A model generated the notes under the pieces. It ran no database searches. It had not been told where the DNA came from and worked only from the letters and a program-made list of their open reading frames with translations. From Hydrogenophaga pseudoflava (GTDB taxonomy: Bacteria; Pseudomonadota; Gammaproteobacteria; Burkholderiales; Burkholderiaceae_C): a stretch of 64,000 nt of DNA. Position 1 is the first letter of the stretch; every line of letters starts with the position of its first letter. Shown in pieces: positions 1 to 11,884 of the stretch. The stretch is taken from positions 434,001 to 498,000 of the forward strand of contig NZ_JAVHJP010000002.1 in the NCBI RefSeq assembly GCF_031020795.1. Direction: 5' to 3'. The translations under genes were made by a program, and so were the position numbers.

Positions 1-1
1 C

Positions 2-298
2 GTCTCGGTGGACGAGCCGATCGACGCCACCCAGTGCGGGGGCAAGGAAAACTGCCTCGGCGAAGGCAACCGCTGCATGACCCACGAGTTGTGGGCCCAG
101 CTGAACGCCAAAATGGTGGACTTCCTCGACTCGGTTTCGCTGCAGTCGCTGGTGGACGAACAGATCGCCAAGGGCGTGGTGGTGGAGAACGCACCCATGA
201 TTAAGCGGGCAATCTCCAGCGCCCCGGTGGTCAAGCCGATCCGCGTCAATGCGCCGAACTCGGTGTTCGCGCTCGGAGGCGCGGCCCTCTCCAAATGA
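2..298 (+). CDS. iscR: IscR, Rrf2-family Fe-S regulator (3' part)
   Basis: This is the C-terminal ~98 residues of the [2Fe-2S] transcription factor that controls the isc operon; the DNA-binding N-terminus lies before the window. The piece opens with VDEPIDATQCGG and holds three cysteines (ATQC, KENC, NRC) followed by MTHELW, which matches the cluster-binding C-C-C-H region of IscR. Family knowledge: with its cluster bound IscR represses the isc operon. It lies directly upstream of iscS in the same direction, as expected for the first gene of the operon. Confidence 0.9.
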   Translation, partial: VSVDEPIDATQCGGKENCLGEGNRCMTHELWAQLNAKMVDFLDSVSLQSLVDEQIAKGVVVENAPMIKRAISSAPVVKPIRVNAPNSVFALGGAALSK

Positions 299-400
299 GC
301 GGGGCCGGTGCCCGCACCGGTCCCGAGCCAGATCTGTCCGCCCATTCAGGGCAGGCTTTCATCCGGTCCCACGATTCCAAATAACTCAAGAACTGTCGCC

Positions 401-1618
401 ATGAGCACGCCGCATTTCCCGATCTACATGGACTACAGCGCCACCAATCCCTGCGACCCGCGGGTGGTGGACGCGATGATCCCCTGGTTGCGCGAACACT
501 TCGGCAATCCGGCCTCGCGCAGCCACGCCTGGGGCTGGGAGGCCGAGAAGGCCGTCGAAACCGCCCGCGAGCAAGTGGCGGCCCTGATCCACGCCGATCC
601 GCGCGAAATCGTCTGGACCTCGGGGGCCACCGAGTCCAACAACCTTGCCCTCAAGGGGGCCGCGCACTTCTACAAGACCAAGGGCAAACACCTCATCACG
701 GTCAAGACCGAGCACAAGGCCGTGCTGGACACCTGCCGCGAACTGGAGCGCCAGGGCTTCGAGGTCACCTACCTCGACGTGCAGGCCGACGGGCTGGTCA
801 ACCTGGATGCGTTCAAGGCCGCGATCCGCCCCGACACCATCCTGGCTTCGGTCATGTTTGTGAACAACGAGATTGGCGTGATCCAGGACATCGCGGCGAT
901 CGGTGCGATCTGCCGAGAGAAAGGCGTGATCTTCCATGTGGACGCGGCGCAGGCCACCGGCCGGGTGGACATCGACCTCACGAGCCTGCCGGTCGACCTG
1001 ATGAGCCTGACCAGCCACAAGACCTACGGTCCCAAGGGCATCGGTGCGCTGTACGTGCGCCGCAAGCCGCGCATCCGCATCGAGGCGCAGATGCACGGCG
1101 GTGGCCACGAGCGTGGCATGCGCTCGGGCACACTGCCCACCCACCAGTGCGTGGGCATGGGCGAGGCCTATCGCATTGCGAAGGCAGAGATGCACGAAGA
1201 AAACAAGCGGATTCGCGCGCTGCACGACCGCATGGTGGCGGGTCTGAAGGACATCGAAGAGGTGTTCATCAACGGCCACGAGACGCAGCGCGTGCCGCAC
1301 AACCTGAACATGAGCTTCAACTACGTCGAGGGCGAGTCGCTGATCATGGGCATCAAGGGCCTGGCGGTGTCGTCGGGCTCGGCCTGCACTTCGGCCAGTC
1401 TGGAGCCCAGCTACGTGCTGCGCGCCCTGGGCCGCAGCGATGAACTGGCCCACAGCAGTCTGCGCATGACCATCGGCCGCTGGACCACCGAAGAAGAAAT
1501 CGACTACGCGATCGCCACCATCAAGGACAACGTCGCCAAGCTGCGCGAGTTGTCTCCCTTGTGGGAAATGTTCAAGGACGGCGTTGATCTGTCCACCATT
1601 CAGTGGGCCGCCCACTGA
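401..1618 (+). CDS. iscS: Cysteine desulfurase IscS
   Basis: PLP enzyme of 405 residues that removes sulfur from cysteine and passes it to IscU and other acceptors. The PLP lysine is K207 in SHKTYGPKG and the persulfide cysteine is C329 in [10 protein letters not shown], both at the usual positions for IscS (about 404 residues). The ATG giving [17 protein letters not shown] was chosen; an upstream in-frame start would add ~31 residues not seen in the family. A ~100-bp gap separates it from iscR, and iscU follows after 21 bp. Confidence 0.97.
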   Translation: MSTPHFPIYMDYSATNPCDPRVVDAMIPWLREHFGNPASRSHAWGWEAEKAVETAREQVAALIHADPREIVWTSGATESNNLALKGAAHFYKTKGKHLITVKTEHKAVLDTCRELERQGFEVTYLDVQADGLVNLDAFKAAIRPDTILASVMFVNNEIGVIQDIAAIGAICREKGVIFHVDAAQATGRVDIDLTSLPVDLMSLTSHKTYGPKGIGALYVRRKPRIRIEAQMHGGGHERGMRSGTLPTHQCVGMGEAYRIAKAEMHEENKRIRALHDRMVAGLKDIEEVFINGHETQRVPHNLNMSFNYVEGESLIMGIKGLAVSSGSACTSASLEPSYVLRALGRSDELAHSSLRMTIGRWTTEEEIDYAIATIKDNVAKLRELSPLWEMFKDGVDLSTIQWAAH

Positions 1619-1639
1619 ACGTCTGAAGGAGAAAACATC

Positions 1640-2026
1640 ATGGCCTATTCTGAAAAAGTCGTTGACCACTACGAAAACCCCCGCAACGTCGGCTCGTTCG
1701 ACAAGGGCGACGAGTCCGTCGGCACCGGCATGGTCGGTGCTCCCGCCTGTGGCGACGTAATGAAGCTGCAGATCAAGGTCAATCCGCAGACCGGAGTGAT
1801 CGAGGACGCGCGTTTCAAAACCTACGGCTGCGGTTCGGCCATTGCCTCCAGCTCGCTGGTGACCGAATGGGTCAAGGGCAAGACGCTGGACGAGGCGGCC
1901 GCGCTGAAAAACAGCGAAATCGCCGAAGAGCTGGCGCTGCCGCCGGTGAAGATCCACTGCTCCATCTTGGCCGAAGACGCGATCAAGGCCGCGGTGGACG
2001 ACTACCGCAAGAAGCACGCGAACTGA
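1640..2026 (+). CDS. iscU: Fe-S cluster scaffold IscU
   Basis: Scaffold on which [2Fe-2S] clusters are built from IscS sulfur and iron. At 128 residues it has the family's usual length. Ligand residues are visible: C37 in APACGD, C63 in YGCGSA, and H105-C106 in KIHCS. The recognition motif for the HscA chaperone, LPPVK, precedes them. The start has a good AAGGAG ribosome site. It sits between iscS and iscA as in most proteobacteria. Confidence 0.97.
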   Translation: MAYSEKVVDHYENPRNVGSFDKGDESVGTGMVGAPACGDVMKLQIKVNPQTGVIEDARFKTYGCGSAIASSSLVTEWVKGKTLDEAAALKNSEIAEELALPPVKIHCSILAEDAIKAAVDDYRKKHAN

Positions 2027-2034
2027 GCTCTGCC

Positions 2035-2358
2035 ATGTCCGTCACGATTTCTGAAGCCGCGGCCCGCCACGTCACGCGTTACCTTGCCAAACGGGGCAAG
2101 GGCGTGGGCGTGCGCCTGGGTGTCAAGACCACCGGTTGCTCGGGCCTGGCCTACAAGCTGGAATACGCCGACGAGATCGCGCCCGAGGATGTGGTGTTCG
2201 AAGAGAACGGTGTGAAGGTGCTGGTGGACCCCAAGAGCATGCCCTACATCGATGGCACGCAGCTGGACTTCGTGCGCGAAGGCCTGAACGAGGGCTTCAA
2301 GTTCCACAATCCGAACGAGCGTGACCGCTGCGGCTGTGGAGAGAGTTTCCGGGTCTAA
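2035..2358 (+). CDS. iscA: Iron-sulfur assembly protein IscA
   Basis: A-type carrier of 107 residues that takes clusters from IscU to target apoproteins, especially [4Fe-4S] enzymes. The three conserved cysteines are present: one in TTGCSGL and two in the C-terminal CGCGESF. It starts 8 bp after iscU and is followed 8 bp later by hscB, so the genes are very probably co-transcribed and translationally coupled. Confidence 0.95.
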   Translation: MSVTISEAAARHVTRYLAKRGKGVGVRLGVKTTGCSGLAYKLEYADEIAPEDVVFEENGVKVLVDPKSMPYIDGTQLDFVREGLNEGFKFHNPNERDRCGCGESFRV

Positions 2359-2366
2359 TTCCGGGA

Positions 2367-2885
2367 ATGAACCTCCAATCCAACGACTTCGAACTTTTCG
2401 AACTGCCACCGGCGTACGCCCTTGACCGCGCCGTACTGGACGAACGCTGGAAGGCCCTGCAGCGCGAGGTGCACCCGGATCGCCATGCGGCGGCCGATGC
2501 CCAGACACAGCGGCAGGCCATGCAGTGGTCGGTCCGCATCAACGAGGCCTACCAGCGCCTGAAGGATCCTCTGCAGCGGGCGGCCTATCTGTGCGAATTG
2601 CATGGTGCTTCCGTCCAGGCCGAGAACAACACCGCCATGCCGCCGGCCTTCCTGATGCAGCAGATGGAATGGCGGGAGGCGCTCGAAGAGGCGTCTTCGG
2701 CCTCCGTGGTGGAAGACTTGGCCGACGAGGTGGCCGCTGCCCGCAAGCGCCTGCTGGGGGAGCTGCAGCAGACCGCTGATGTGCAGCAGGACTGGGCCGC
2801 GTTGGCCGGGCAGGTCAGAGCCCTCATGTTCGTTGAGCGTTTTGCGCGCGACGTCGAGAGCCGTCTCGAACAGCTGGGACAATAG
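2367..2885 (+). CDS. hscB: Fe-S protein assembly co-chaperone HscB
   Basis: J-domain protein of 172 residues that delivers IscU to the Hsp70 HscA and stimulates its ATPase. The J-domain signature HPD is at residues 36-38 within VHPDRH. The C-terminal half is helical and matches the HscB oligomerisation (IscU-binding) domain. HscA follows after 41 bp. Confidence 0.95.
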   Translation: MNLQSNDFELFELPPAYALDRAVLDERWKALQREVHPDRHAAADAQTQRQAMQWSVRINEAYQRLKDPLQRAAYLCELHGASVQAENNTAMPPAFLMQQMEWREALEEASSASVVEDLADEVAAARKRLLGELQQTADVQQDWAALAGQVRALMFVERFARDVESRLEQLGQ

Positions 2886-2926
2886 CGGGTTGCGCTGGTC
2901 TCTCACCCGTTTTCCCTCTTCCGTCC

Positions 2927-4798
<1,872 letters not shown>

Positions 4799-4803
4799 AC
4801 CCC

Positions 4804-5142
4804 ATGCCCACGATCAAGATCCTCCCGCATCCCGAGTACTGCCCCCAGGGCGCCAGCATCAGCGCGCCCGCCGGCACGTCGATCTGCGAGGCGCTGCTGG
4901 ACAACGACATCAAGATCGAGCACGCCTGCGATATGAGCTGCGCCTGCACCACGTGCCATGTGGTGGTGCGCGAAGGCTTCAACAGCCTGGGTGAGCTTGA
5001 TGAGGCGGAAGAGGATCTGCTCGACCGCGCCTGGGGCCTGGAGCCCAACTCTCGCCTGTCGTGTCAGGCGATCCTGGCGCAGCAGGATGTGACCATCGAG
5101 ATCCCCAAATACTCGATCAACCACGCCAAAGAGAACCACTGA
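4804..5142 (+). CDS. fdx: [2Fe-2S] ferredoxin of the Isc system
   Basis: Adrenodoxin-type ferredoxin of 112 residues that donates electrons during cluster assembly. The ligands C42, C48, C51 and C87 are present, with the extra C46 that is also typical of Isc ferredoxin. It closes the recognised isc genes; no iscX-like gene follows. Its stop codon overlaps the start of the exonuclease gene by one base (TGATG), so the two are probably translationally coupled. Confidence 0.95.
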   Translation: MPTIKILPHPEYCPQGASISAPAGTSICEALLDNDIKIEHACDMSCACTTCHVVVREGFNSLGELDEAEEDLLDRAWGLEPNSRLSCQAILAQQDVTIEIPKYSINHAKENH

Positions 5143-5858
5143 TGAGACAGATTGTTCTCGACACCGAAACCACCGGCCTGTCGGCCGAAAACGGTGACCG
5201 CATCATCGAGATCGGCTGCGTCGAACTGCTCAACCGCAAGCTCACCGGCAACAACCTGCACCACTACATCAACCCCGAGCGCGACAGCCATGAGGACGCG
5301 CTCAAGGTCCACGGCATCAGCAACGAGTTCCTGCGCGACAAGCCCAAGTTTGCGCAGCTGGCCGACGAGATCCTCGACTACCTCTCTGGCGCTGAGCTGA
5401 TCATCCACAACGCGCCGTTCGACATCTCGTTCCTCAACAAGGAGCTGGAGCGTCTGGGCCGCAAGCCTCTCAAGGCCTACGTCGGTGGCGTGATCGACAC
5501 CCTGGTGATGGCCAAGGAGATGTTCCCGGGCAAGCGAAATGGCCTGGACGCGCTGTGCGACCGCCTGGGGGTGGACAACTCCAGCCGCACGCTGCACGGC
5601 GCCTTGCTGGACGCAGAACTGCTGGCCGATGTCTACATCAACATGACCCGGGGTCAAGACGCCCTGATCGTGGAAGAGGGCACTCCGGCCGAGGTGAGCG
5701 TGGGCGAAGAGCTGGTCCAGGTCGACCTGAGCCGCCTGGAACTGCCGGTGCTGACAGCCAACGAGCAGGAAGCTGCGGCACACGACGCCGTGCTGGCGGA
5801 CATCGACAAGGCCTGCAAAGGCAAAACCCTGTGGCGTCAACTCGCTCCTGCAGCTTGA
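5142..5858 (+). CDS. dnaQ: DNA polymerase III epsilon subunit (proofreading 3'-5' exonuclease)
   Basis: DEDDh exonuclease of 238 residues. The motifs appear in order: DTETTGL (Asp/Glu) at the start, HNAPFDISFLN in the middle, and HGALLDAELLADVY with the catalytic His and Asp near the C-terminus. The QIVLDTETTG start and the length match the polymerase III epsilon subunit. The ATG overlaps the fdx stop. The coupling of dnaQ to the isc operon end is an organisational feature of this lineage, not a functional requirement. Confidence 0.92.
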   Translation: MRQIVLDTETTGLSAENGDRIIEIGCVELLNRKLTGNNLHHYINPERDSHEDALKVHGISNEFLRDKPKFAQLADEILDYLSGAELIIHNAPFDISFLNKELERLGRKPLKAYVGGVIDTLVMAKEMFPGKRNGLDALCDRLGVDNSSRTLHGALLDAELLADVYINMTRGQDALIVEEGTPAEVSVGEELVQVDLSRLELPVLTANEQEAAAHDAVLADIDKACKGKTLWRQLAPAA

Positions 5859-5894
5859 TTTTCGGTGCTCGGCGAAAAACTTAAAATATCAGGC

Positions 5895-5900
5895 TATAAT
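5895..5900 (+). promoter_or_regulatory. -10 box of tRNA-Val promoter
   Basis: A perfect TATAAT lies 50 bases before the tRNA in an A+T-richer patch after dnaQ. No good -35 hexamer is seen at 16-18 bp, so the promoter call rests on the -10 box and position. Confidence 0.5.
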
Positions 5901-5949
5901 GCGAGGCTTCCGAACAATCGGATCTGGCGACAAGTCAGACAAGGTTTTC

Positions 5950-6024
5950 GGGCGGTTAGCTCAGCGGTAGAGCACTGCCTTCACACGGCAGGGGTCGCAG
6001 GTTCGAACCCTGCACCGCCCACCA
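5950..6024 (+). tRNA. tRNA-Val(CAC)
   Basis: A 75-base cloverleaf: acceptor arms GGGCGGT/ACCGCCC with discriminator A and encoded CCA, D-arm around TAGCTCAGCGGTAGAGC, anticodon stem CTGCC/GGCAG enclosing loop TTCACAC (anticodon CAC), and T-arm with GGTTCGAACCC. It decodes GTG valine codons. A strong terminator follows directly. Confidence 0.97.
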
Positions 6025-6027
6025 GTC

Positions 6028-6063
6028 AAAGCCCCAAGCCAACGCTTGGGGCTTTTTCTTTTT
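6028..6063 (+). terminator. Rho-independent terminator after tRNA-Val
   Basis: Inverted repeat AAAGCCCCAAGC - CAAC - GCTTGGGGCTTT followed by a T-rich run (TTTTTCTTTTT). The 12-bp stem and T tract make a textbook terminator starting 3 bases after the tRNA CCA end. Confidence 0.9.
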
Positions 6064-6084
6064 GGGCTGCCGAGGGAGACGGGC

Positions 6085-7197
6085 ATGGACCAGGTGGACG
6101 TGTTGGTGATCGGTGCCGGTGTGGTCGGGCTGGCGGTGGCCCGGGCGTTGGCGCTGTCTGGGCGGGAGGTCCTGGTGATTGAGCGCGAGGCCGGTATTGG
6201 CATGGGCACGAGCTCGCGCAACAGCGAAGTCATCCACGCTGGGATCTACTACCCGGCCGGTTCCCTCAAGGCGCAGCTGTGCGTGCGCGGGCGCGAGCTG
6301 CTCTATGCCTACTGTTCGGCGCGTGGCATTGCCCATCGCCGGTGCGGCAAGCTGATCGTGGCGCACACGCCATCACAGGTCGCCGGTCTGCCGGGCATCC
6401 TGGCCAAGGCACATGCCAACGGCGTGGACGATCTGGTGCGGCTTACTGCCGCCGAAGCCCAGTCTCTGGAAGAACGCCTGCATTGCGCGGCGGCCCTGCT
6501 GTCGCCTTCCACGGGGATCGTCGACAGCCACGGCCTGATGCTCGCCCTTCAGGGGGATCTGGAAAACGCCGGCGGCATGGTGGTCTGCCACACCGCTGTC
6601 GAGGAAGTCGTTTCGACCAGTGGGCGTTTTGTTGTCCGGACCGCCGATGGCACCGAACTGTCCGCGGCAACGGTGGTGAATGCCGCCGGGCTCGACGCTT
6701 GTGCCCTGGCGCGACGCACGATCGGGCTGGATCTTATGCACGTGCCCCGGGCGTGGTACGCCAAAGGCAACTACTTCACGTTGGCGGCCGGGCGGTCGCC
6801 GTTCGATCGGCTGGTTTACCCGGCGCCTGAGCCGGCGCAGCACCTGGCCGGGCTCGGCGTTCACCTCACCATCGACCTGGGCGGGCAGGCGAAGTTCGGT
6901 CCCGACGTGCAGTGGACCGAGGATCCTCAGGACCTGGAGGTGGACCCTGCGCGAGGAGATGCCTTTTATGCCGAGGTGCGCAAGTACTGGCCAGAACTCC
7001 CGGATGGCGCCCTGTTGCCGGGTTATGCAGGCATGCGCCCCAAGATCAACGGGCCCGACGAACCTGCGGCCGATTTTCGCGTCGACGGACCGACGGTCCA
7101 CGGGGTGCCTGGGCTGGTCAACCTTTTCGGCATCGAATCGCCGGGGTTGACCAGTTGTCTGGCCATTGCGGAGCGTGTGGAGCGCCTGTTGCGCTGA
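6085..7197 (+). CDS. FAD-dependent oxidoreductase, L-2-hydroxyglutarate dehydrogenase-like
   Basis: A 370-residue member of the DAO/glycine-oxidase flavoprotein superfamily. The N-terminal FAD-binding Rossmann motif is [16 protein letters not shown], followed by the acidic end of strand two (VIERE). [15 protein letters not shown] and the C-terminal [16 protein letters not shown] resemble LhgO/L2HGDH, which oxidises L-2-hydroxyglutarate to 2-oxoglutarate and passes electrons to quinone. The substrate is inferred from overall resemblance. The start ATG has GGGAG upstream. Its stop abuts the stop of convergent pyrD with no gap. Confidence 0.82.
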   Translation: MDQVDVLVIGAGVVGLAVARALALSGREVLVIEREAGIGMGTSSRNSEVIHAGIYYPAGSLKAQLCVRGRELLYAYCSARGIAHRRCGKLIVAHTPSQVAGLPGILAKAHANGVDDLVRLTAAEAQSLEERLHCAAALLSPSTGIVDSHGLMLALQGDLENAGGMVVCHTAVEEVVSTSGRFVVRTADGTELSAATVVNAAGLDACALARRTIGLDLMHVPRAWYAKGNYFTLAAGRSPFDRLVYPAPEPAQHLAGLGVHLTIDLGGQAKFGPDVQWTEDPQDLEVDPARGDAFYAEVRKYWPELPDGALLPGYAGMRPKINGPDEPAADFRVDGPTVHGVPGLVNLFGIESPGLTSCLAIAERVERLLR

Positions 7198-8277
7198 TCA
7201 GTGGGCGGCCTTGAGGGCCTGGGCGGCCTCGCGTACCAGGGAAGAACCCTTGTAGATCAGGCCGGTGTAGATCTGCACCAAGTCCGCCCCTGCGCGCACC
7301 TTGCTCACGGCATCGTCGCCGCTGAGCACACCGCCCACGCCGATGATGGGGAACCCCTTCCCCAGCGACCCGCGCAGCTGCCGAATGACCCGGTTGCTGG
7401 CAGCCAGAACCGGCGCTCCCGAGAGGCCTCCGGCCTCCTCGGCATGGGCCAGACCGGCCACTGCATCGCGGCTGAGCGTGGTGTTGGTGGCGATCACCCC
7501 CAGGCGCTGGTTGGGCTGGCCCGTGGAGTCGCAGCCGTAGCGCTGAAGGGTCGCTGCGATCACGCCGATCTGCGCGTCGTCCAGGTCCGGGGCGATCTTC
7601 AGGAACACCGGAGACTGTTTGCCATGGCGTTGCGCCAGGCGCTCGCGCCGCTCCATCACCGCGCCCAGCAGCGCGTCCAGGGCTTCGTCGCTCTGCAAGC
7701 TGCGCAGGTTCTTGGTGTTCGGGCTGGAGATGTTGACCGTCACGTAGTCGGCGTGCGGGTAGACGCCATCGAGGCAAGTCAGGTAGTCGCTGGTGGCCTG
7801 CTCGATGGGCGTGGCGGCATTTTTTCCGATGTTCAGGCCCAGCAGCATGGGGGCAGGGCCGCCCTTGCTTCGAAACCGCGCCTTCTGAACGTTGGCCAGA
7901 AAGGCGTCCAGGCCGTCGTTGTTGAAGCCGAGCCGGTTGATCAGCGCATGGCGCTCGGGAATGCGGAACATGCGCGGCCTGGGATTCCCCGGCTGGCCTT
8001 TGGGCGTGACAGTGCCAACTTCCACAAAACCGAAGCCCATGGCCGCCAGGCCGTCGATGCAGCGTGCGTTCTTGTCCAGCCCGGCGGCCAGACCGACCCG
8101 GTTCGGGAACCTCAGCCCGGCTACCGTCACGGGGTCGTCGATGCGCGACTCGCTCCACAGGCAGCTCAGCGGCGAGTGCTGGAAACGCGCGATGTTGTCG
8201 AGCGTCAACTCGTGCGCAGTTTCAGGGTCCAGACCGAAGAGAAGCGGGCGGGTGAGCGCGTAGGGCAGAAGTGACAT
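7198..8277 (-). CDS. pyrD: Dihydroorotate dehydrogenase (quinone), class 2
   Basis: A 359-residue FMN enzyme of pyrimidine synthesis that oxidises dihydroorotate to orotate with quinone as acceptor. The long N-terminal membrane-contact helix ([19 protein letters not shown]) marks the class 2 enzyme. The catalytic serine lies in NISSPNT, and the FMN-binding motifs [11 protein letters not shown] and YTGLIYKG occur near the end. rpiA is divergent from it, with 40 bp between the starts. Confidence 0.96.
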   Translation of the reverse strand: MSLLPYALTRPLLFGLDPETAHELTLDNIARFQHSPLSCLWSESRIDDPVTVAGLRFPNRVGLAAGLDKNARCIDGLAAMGFGFVEVGTVTPKGQPGNPRPRMFRIPERHALINRLGFNNDGLDAFLANVQKARFRSKGGPAPMLLGLNIGKNAATPIEQATSDYLTCLDGVYPHADYVTVNISSPNTKNLRSLQSDEALDALLGAVMERRERLAQRHGKQSPVFLKIAPDLDDAQIGVIAATLQRYGCDSTGQPNQRLGVIATNTTLSRDAVAGLAHAEEAGGLSGAPVLAASNRVIRQLRGSLGKGFPIIGVGGVLSGDDAVSKVRAGADLVQIYTGLIYKGSSLVREAAQALKAAH

Positions 8278-8317
8278 CGGATAATCAACAAATTCGCGTA
8301 AACCCTGATTCTCTCAA

Positions 8318-8989
8318 ATGACCCAAGACGAACTCAAAGCCCTGGTCGGCCAGGCAGCCCTTCAGTACGTGACGCCGGGCGAAGTGGTGGGGGTCGGTAC
8401 CGGCTCCACGGTCAACAAATTCATCGATGCCCTGGCATCCATCAAGGACCGCATTCCCGGTGCAGTGTCCAGTTCGGAGGCCTCCACTGCGCGGCTCAAG
8501 GCGCTCGGCATTCCTGTGCTGGAGGCGTCGGCGGTGGAGGGGCTGTCGGTGTACATCGACGGGGCCGACGAAATCGATGCGAAGGGCTACATGGTGAAGG
8601 GCGGGGGGGCCGCACTGACCCGCGAGAAGATCGTGGCCGCGATGTCCGGCCGTTTCGTCTGCATCGCCGACGAGTCCAAGATGGTGCCGGTGCTTGGAGC
8701 ATTTCCGCTGCCGGTCGAAGTGATTCCGATGGCGGCAGCCCGTCTGGCGCGCCAGTTCGGGGCCATGGGCGGTTCCGCGAAACTCCGCATCAAGGATGGC
8801 CATCCGCTGGTGACCGACAACGGTCAGCACATCCTGGACGTCACGGGCCTGAAGATCGGTGACCCGCTGGCCTTCGAGTGCGAAGTCAACCAGTGGCCCG
8901 GTGTCGTGACCGTCGGGGTGTTTGCCCATCAGAAAGCCAGCGTGTGCCTGCTGGGCACCCCGGGTGGGGTGCGCACGCTCACGTTCTGA
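8318..8989 (+). CDS. rpiA: Ribose-5-phosphate isomerase A
   Basis: A 223-residue enzyme that interconverts ribose 5-phosphate and ribulose 5-phosphate in the pentose phosphate pathway. Family motifs are clear: [14 protein letters not shown] (phosphate loop), [16 protein letters not shown] with the catalytic acidic residues, and [14 protein letters not shown]. The length is standard. It converges with the downstream glutaredoxin-like gene. Confidence 0.96.
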   Translation: MTQDELKALVGQAALQYVTPGEVVGVGTGSTVNKFIDALASIKDRIPGAVSSSEASTARLKALGIPVLEASAVEGLSVYIDGADEIDAKGYMVKGGGAALTREKIVAAMSGRFVCIADESKMVPVLGAFPLPVEVIPMAAARLARQFGAMGGSAKLRIKDGHPLVTDNGQHILDVTGLKIGDPLAFECEVNQWPGVVTVGVFAHQKASVCLLGTPGGVRTLTF

Positions 8990-9002
8990 TCCGTCGGCAA
9001 GG

Positions 9003-9018
9003 GGGGGCGGCCGCCCCC
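9003..9018. other. Perfect G/C palindrome between convergent genes
   Basis: A 16-base perfect palindrome, GGGGGCGGCCGCCCCC, sits in the 39-bp gap between the convergent ends of rpiA and the glutaredoxin-like gene. It could fold in either transcript, but there is no T tract, so a terminator role is only a guess. Confidence 0.4.
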
Positions 9019-9028
9019 GGTGGCTCGC

Positions 9029-9700
9029 TCAGAAGCGGATGCCGCTGGGATTGGTGGCTGGCGGCGTCACAGGGACTTCCGGCGGTGCTTCCGGGGCCGG
9101 TTGGCCGGCGGGCGTTCTGGTGGCCGGAGTGGCCGGTGGGGGCGCCGTCTTGGCTTCCACCAACGGGGAGGCGGCTTCGCGGCGGTAACCGGGCGGCAGC
9201 ACCGACTTCTTCGGATATCCCGCCGCGTCCAGGTACTGACCCCATTCCGTCGCCGAGTAGCCTTTGAGTTGCTGCCCGCCAATGGTCAGCAGCGGAAGGC
9301 TGCTCGCGCCGCTCAGGCGCTTGAAGGCAGCGAAGTCGTCGCTGCTGTTGACGGTTTTTTCGGAAAAAGGAATGCCTCGGGCGCTGAGAAAGCTGCGGCC
9401 ACTGTCGCACGGCGCGCAGTCGTTGCCCGAATACAGGGTCACAGGGTAGCGACCGGCCGCTTGCCGCACCTCGGTGGGCAGGGCAGGGCCGGACGATCCG
9501 GTCCCGCCCGCTCCAGCCACCGGGCGGGCGCTGGAGGCTGCCGGTGGCGGCTGGTCGGAATAGGTGACCTTGCCATCGGGACCCACGATCCGGTAGACGC
9601 CTTGCGCCGACGCCAGCGGCGTGACCAGAGCTCCCAGGAGCGTGACGGCAGCCACGAGGCTGGGGGCAGCGGAGGCGAGGTGGCGGCAGTGGGGGCGCAT
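9029..9700 (-). CDS. Exported DUF4124/glutaredoxin-like protein
   Basis: A 223-residue protein with an N-terminal signal-like segment (residues 10-32, ending PLASAQG). A DUF4124-like patch follows (YRIVGPDGKVTYSDQPP, residues ~36-52), then a glutaredoxin-like domain (about 85-165) with a CAPC redox pair at C95 and C98, and finally a proline/alanine-rich tail. Family knowledge suggests a periplasmic thiol-disulfide role; the substrate is unknown. It lies 35 bp after prlC on the same strand and may be co-transcribed with it. Confidence 0.75.
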   Translation of the reverse strand: MRPHCRHLASAAPSLVAAVTLLGALVTPLASAQGVYRIVGPDGKVTYSDQPPPAASSARPVAGAGGTGSSGPALPTEVRQAAGRYPVTLYSGNDCAPCDSGRSFLSARGIPFSEKTVNSSDDFAAFKRLSGASSLPLLTIGGQQLKGYSATEWGQYLDAAGYPKKSVLPPGYRREAASPLVEAKTAPPPATPATRTPAGQPAPEAPPEVPVTPPATNPSGIRF

Positions 9701-9735
9701 GTCTTGTGTCCTCGAAAGAAATCGATGGTGGTGGT

Positions 9736-11817
9736 TCAGGCCATGCCCTGGTGGCGCAGCAGCGCATCCAGACCTGGCTCGCGGCCACGGAAGGCCTTGA
9801 ACGACTCCATGGCCGGGCGGCTTCCTCCCGCCTCCAGAATGGCTTCACGGTAGCGCCGGCCAGTCGCCACGTCCAGCGGGCCGTGACCGCTGGCGCGGGC
9901 GGCCTCCTCGAAGGCGGCGTAGGCGTCGGCCGAGAGCACCTCCGCCCACTTGTAGCTGTAGTAGCCGGCGGAATAGCCGCCCGCGAAGATGTGGCTGAAG
10001 GTGTGGGGGGTGCGGCTGTAGGCCGGCGGTTGCAGCACGGCCACTTCATCTCGCACCTGCGCCAGCAGCGCCAGTATGCCCTCGCCATTGGACACCGGGC
10101 TTGGCTGGCTGTGCAGCAGCATGTCAAACAGGGAGAACTCGACCTGGCGCAGCGTCTGCAGGCCGCTCTGGAAGTTCTTGGCCGCCAGCATCTTGTCGAA
10201 GAGTTCGCGCGGAAGGGGCGCGCCCGTGTCCACGTGCGACGTCATGTGCTTGAGCACGTCCCACTCCCAGCAGAAGTTCTCCATGAACTGGCTGGGAAGC
10301 TCAACCGCGTCCCATTCGACACCGCTGATACCGGAGACGTCACGTTCGTTGACCCGGGTCAGCATGTGGTGCAGGCCGTGGCCGAACTCATGGAACAGCG
10401 TGATCACGTCGTCGTGCGTGAGCAGCGGGGGCTGCCGGACGCCGTTGACTTCGATGCCCTCGGCGAAGTTGCAGACCAGATGCGCCACCGGCGTCTGCAC
10501 GCTGCCATCATCAGGCCGCAACCAGCGGGCCCGCACATCGTCCATCCAGGCGCCGCCACGTTTGCCATTGCGGGCCGCGGGGTCCAGGTAGAACTTGCCG
10601 ACCAGTTCGGCGCCAGCGGGTGTGGAACGCTCGATGCGGTAGAACTCCACCAGCGGATGCCATACCGGGGCCTGGTCCCGACAGATGCTCACTTCGAACA
10701 GGGTCTCGACGATCTGGAACAGACCCGCAAGCACCTTCGGTGCCGTGAAATAGGGCTTGATCTCCTGGTCGCTGAAGGCGTAACGGGCTTCCTTGAGCTT
10801 TTCGCCGATGTAGGGCCAGTCCCAGGGCTGAGGATCAGTGAAGCCCAATTCGCGAGCAGCGAACTCGCGCAGATCCTTGACGTCCTGTTCCGCGAAGGGC
10901 CGGGCCTTGCGGGCCAGATCCCGCAGGAAACCGATCACCTGTTCGGGCGACTCGGCCATTTTCGGCACGAGGGAGACATCAGCAAAGTGGCGATGCCCCA
11001 GCAGCTGGGCCTCCTCGTGCCTCAGTGCAAGCAACTCCGCCATGATGGCTGTGTTGTCAAAGCGGGCGGCATCGCCTTCGGCCTGCTCGCTGGCCCGGGT
11101 CACGTACGCACGGTAGAGCTTTTCTCGCAACAAACTGCTGTGAGCAAACTGCATGACCGGCAGGTAACACGGCATCTTGAGGGTGAGTTTGTGACCGGCC
11201 TGGCCGTCGGCCTGAGCTGCCGCGAGGGTGGCCTGCTGGACATCCGCCGGCACACCGTCGAGGTCCGCCGATGGCACATACAGGCTGAACGAATCGGTGG
11301 CGTCCAAGGCGTTTTCGCTGAACTTCTGGGCGAGTTCCGCCTGACGTTCCTGCAGCCAGGCAAACCGTTGCTTGGCCACTCCTTGCAGCTCGGCGCCACC
11401 CAGCACGAATCCCCGCATGGCATTGCGGTGGGCCTGTGCCTGTTCCGGGTTCAGCCTAGTGACGTCCATGGCCTTGTACTTGGCGTAGAGACGCTCGTCC
11501 GCACCCAGCCGGGTCCAGAACTCGGTCACCCGGGGCAGCGCTTCGTTGTACGCGGCCCGCAGCTCGGGCGTGTCGGCCACGCCGTTGAGGTGCCCGACAG
11601 CGCCCCAGGCGCGCGACAGGCGCTCGGTGGAGACATCGAGCCGGGCCGACAAGGCACCCCACTCCGCCGGGAACGCAGGTCCCGTGACCTCATCCAGCGC
11701 TGCGCCGGCATCCTTCAGCAGGTGGTCGATGGCGGGGGCCACATGGGCCGGTTCAATGGCATCGAACCTGGGCAGTCCCGAGAAATCGAGCAAGGGATTG
11801 TCGGCAGTTTTGTTCAT
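9736..11817 (-). CDS. prlC: Oligopeptidase A (M3 family metallopeptidase)
   Basis: A 693-residue cytoplasmic zinc peptidase that degrades short peptides, including cleaved signal peptides. The zinc signature HEFGH begins at H476 (H476, E477, H480) within FHEFGHGLHH. The sequence starts with NPLLDFSGLPRFDAIEPAHV, typical of PrlC. The length matches the family. Confidence 0.95.
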   Translation of the reverse strand: MNKTADNPLLDFSGLPRFDAIEPAHVAPAIDHLLKDAGAALDEVTGPAFPAEWGALSARLDVSTERLSRAWGAVGHLNGVADTPELRAAYNEALPRVTEFWTRLGADERLYAKYKAMDVTRLNPEQAQAHRNAMRGFVLGGAELQGVAKQRFAWLQERQAELAQKFSENALDATDSFSLYVPSADLDGVPADVQQATLAAAQADGQAGHKLTLKMPCYLPVMQFAHSSLLREKLYRAYVTRASEQAEGDAARFDNTAIMAELLALRHEEAQLLGHRHFADVSLVPKMAESPEQVIGFLRDLARKARPFAEQDVKDLREFAARELGFTDPQPWDWPYIGEKLKEARYAFSDQEIKPYFTAPKVLAGLFQIVETLFEVSICRDQAPVWHPLVEFYRIERSTPAGAELVGKFYLDPAARNGKRGGAWMDDVRARWLRPDDGSVQTPVAHLVCNFAEGIEVNGVRQPPLLTHDDVITLFHEFGHGLHHMLTRVNERDVSGISGVEWDAVELPSQFMENFCWEWDVLKHMTSHVDTGAPLPRELFDKMLAAKNFQSGLQTLRQVEFSLFDMLLHSQPSPVSNGEGILALLAQVRDEVAVLQPPAYSRTPHTFSHIFAGGYSAGYYSYKWAEVLSADAYAAFEEAARASGHGPLDVATGRRYREAILEAGGSRPAMESFKAFRGREPGLDALLRHQGMA

Positions 11818-11855
11818 GCGACTCAGTAGGGGCTCGTGAGGGAAAGTTCAATGCC

Positions 11856-11875
11856 CCGGGGTTGCAGAACCCCGG
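11856..11875 (-). other. Hairpin between yhbY and prlC
   Basis: CCGGGGTT - GCAG - AACCCCGG forms a perfect 8-bp stem with a 4-base loop in the 67-bp gap between yhbY and prlC, both on the minus strand. There is no clear T run after it, so it may be a weak terminator or a processing/stability hairpin. Confidence 0.35.
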
Positions 11876-11884
11876 CACACGGGT

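Noticed and set aside
9706..11829. A 707-codon plus-strand open frame opposite prlC
   Set aside because: Shadow of prlC; the minus-strand product has the full M3 peptidase motif set.
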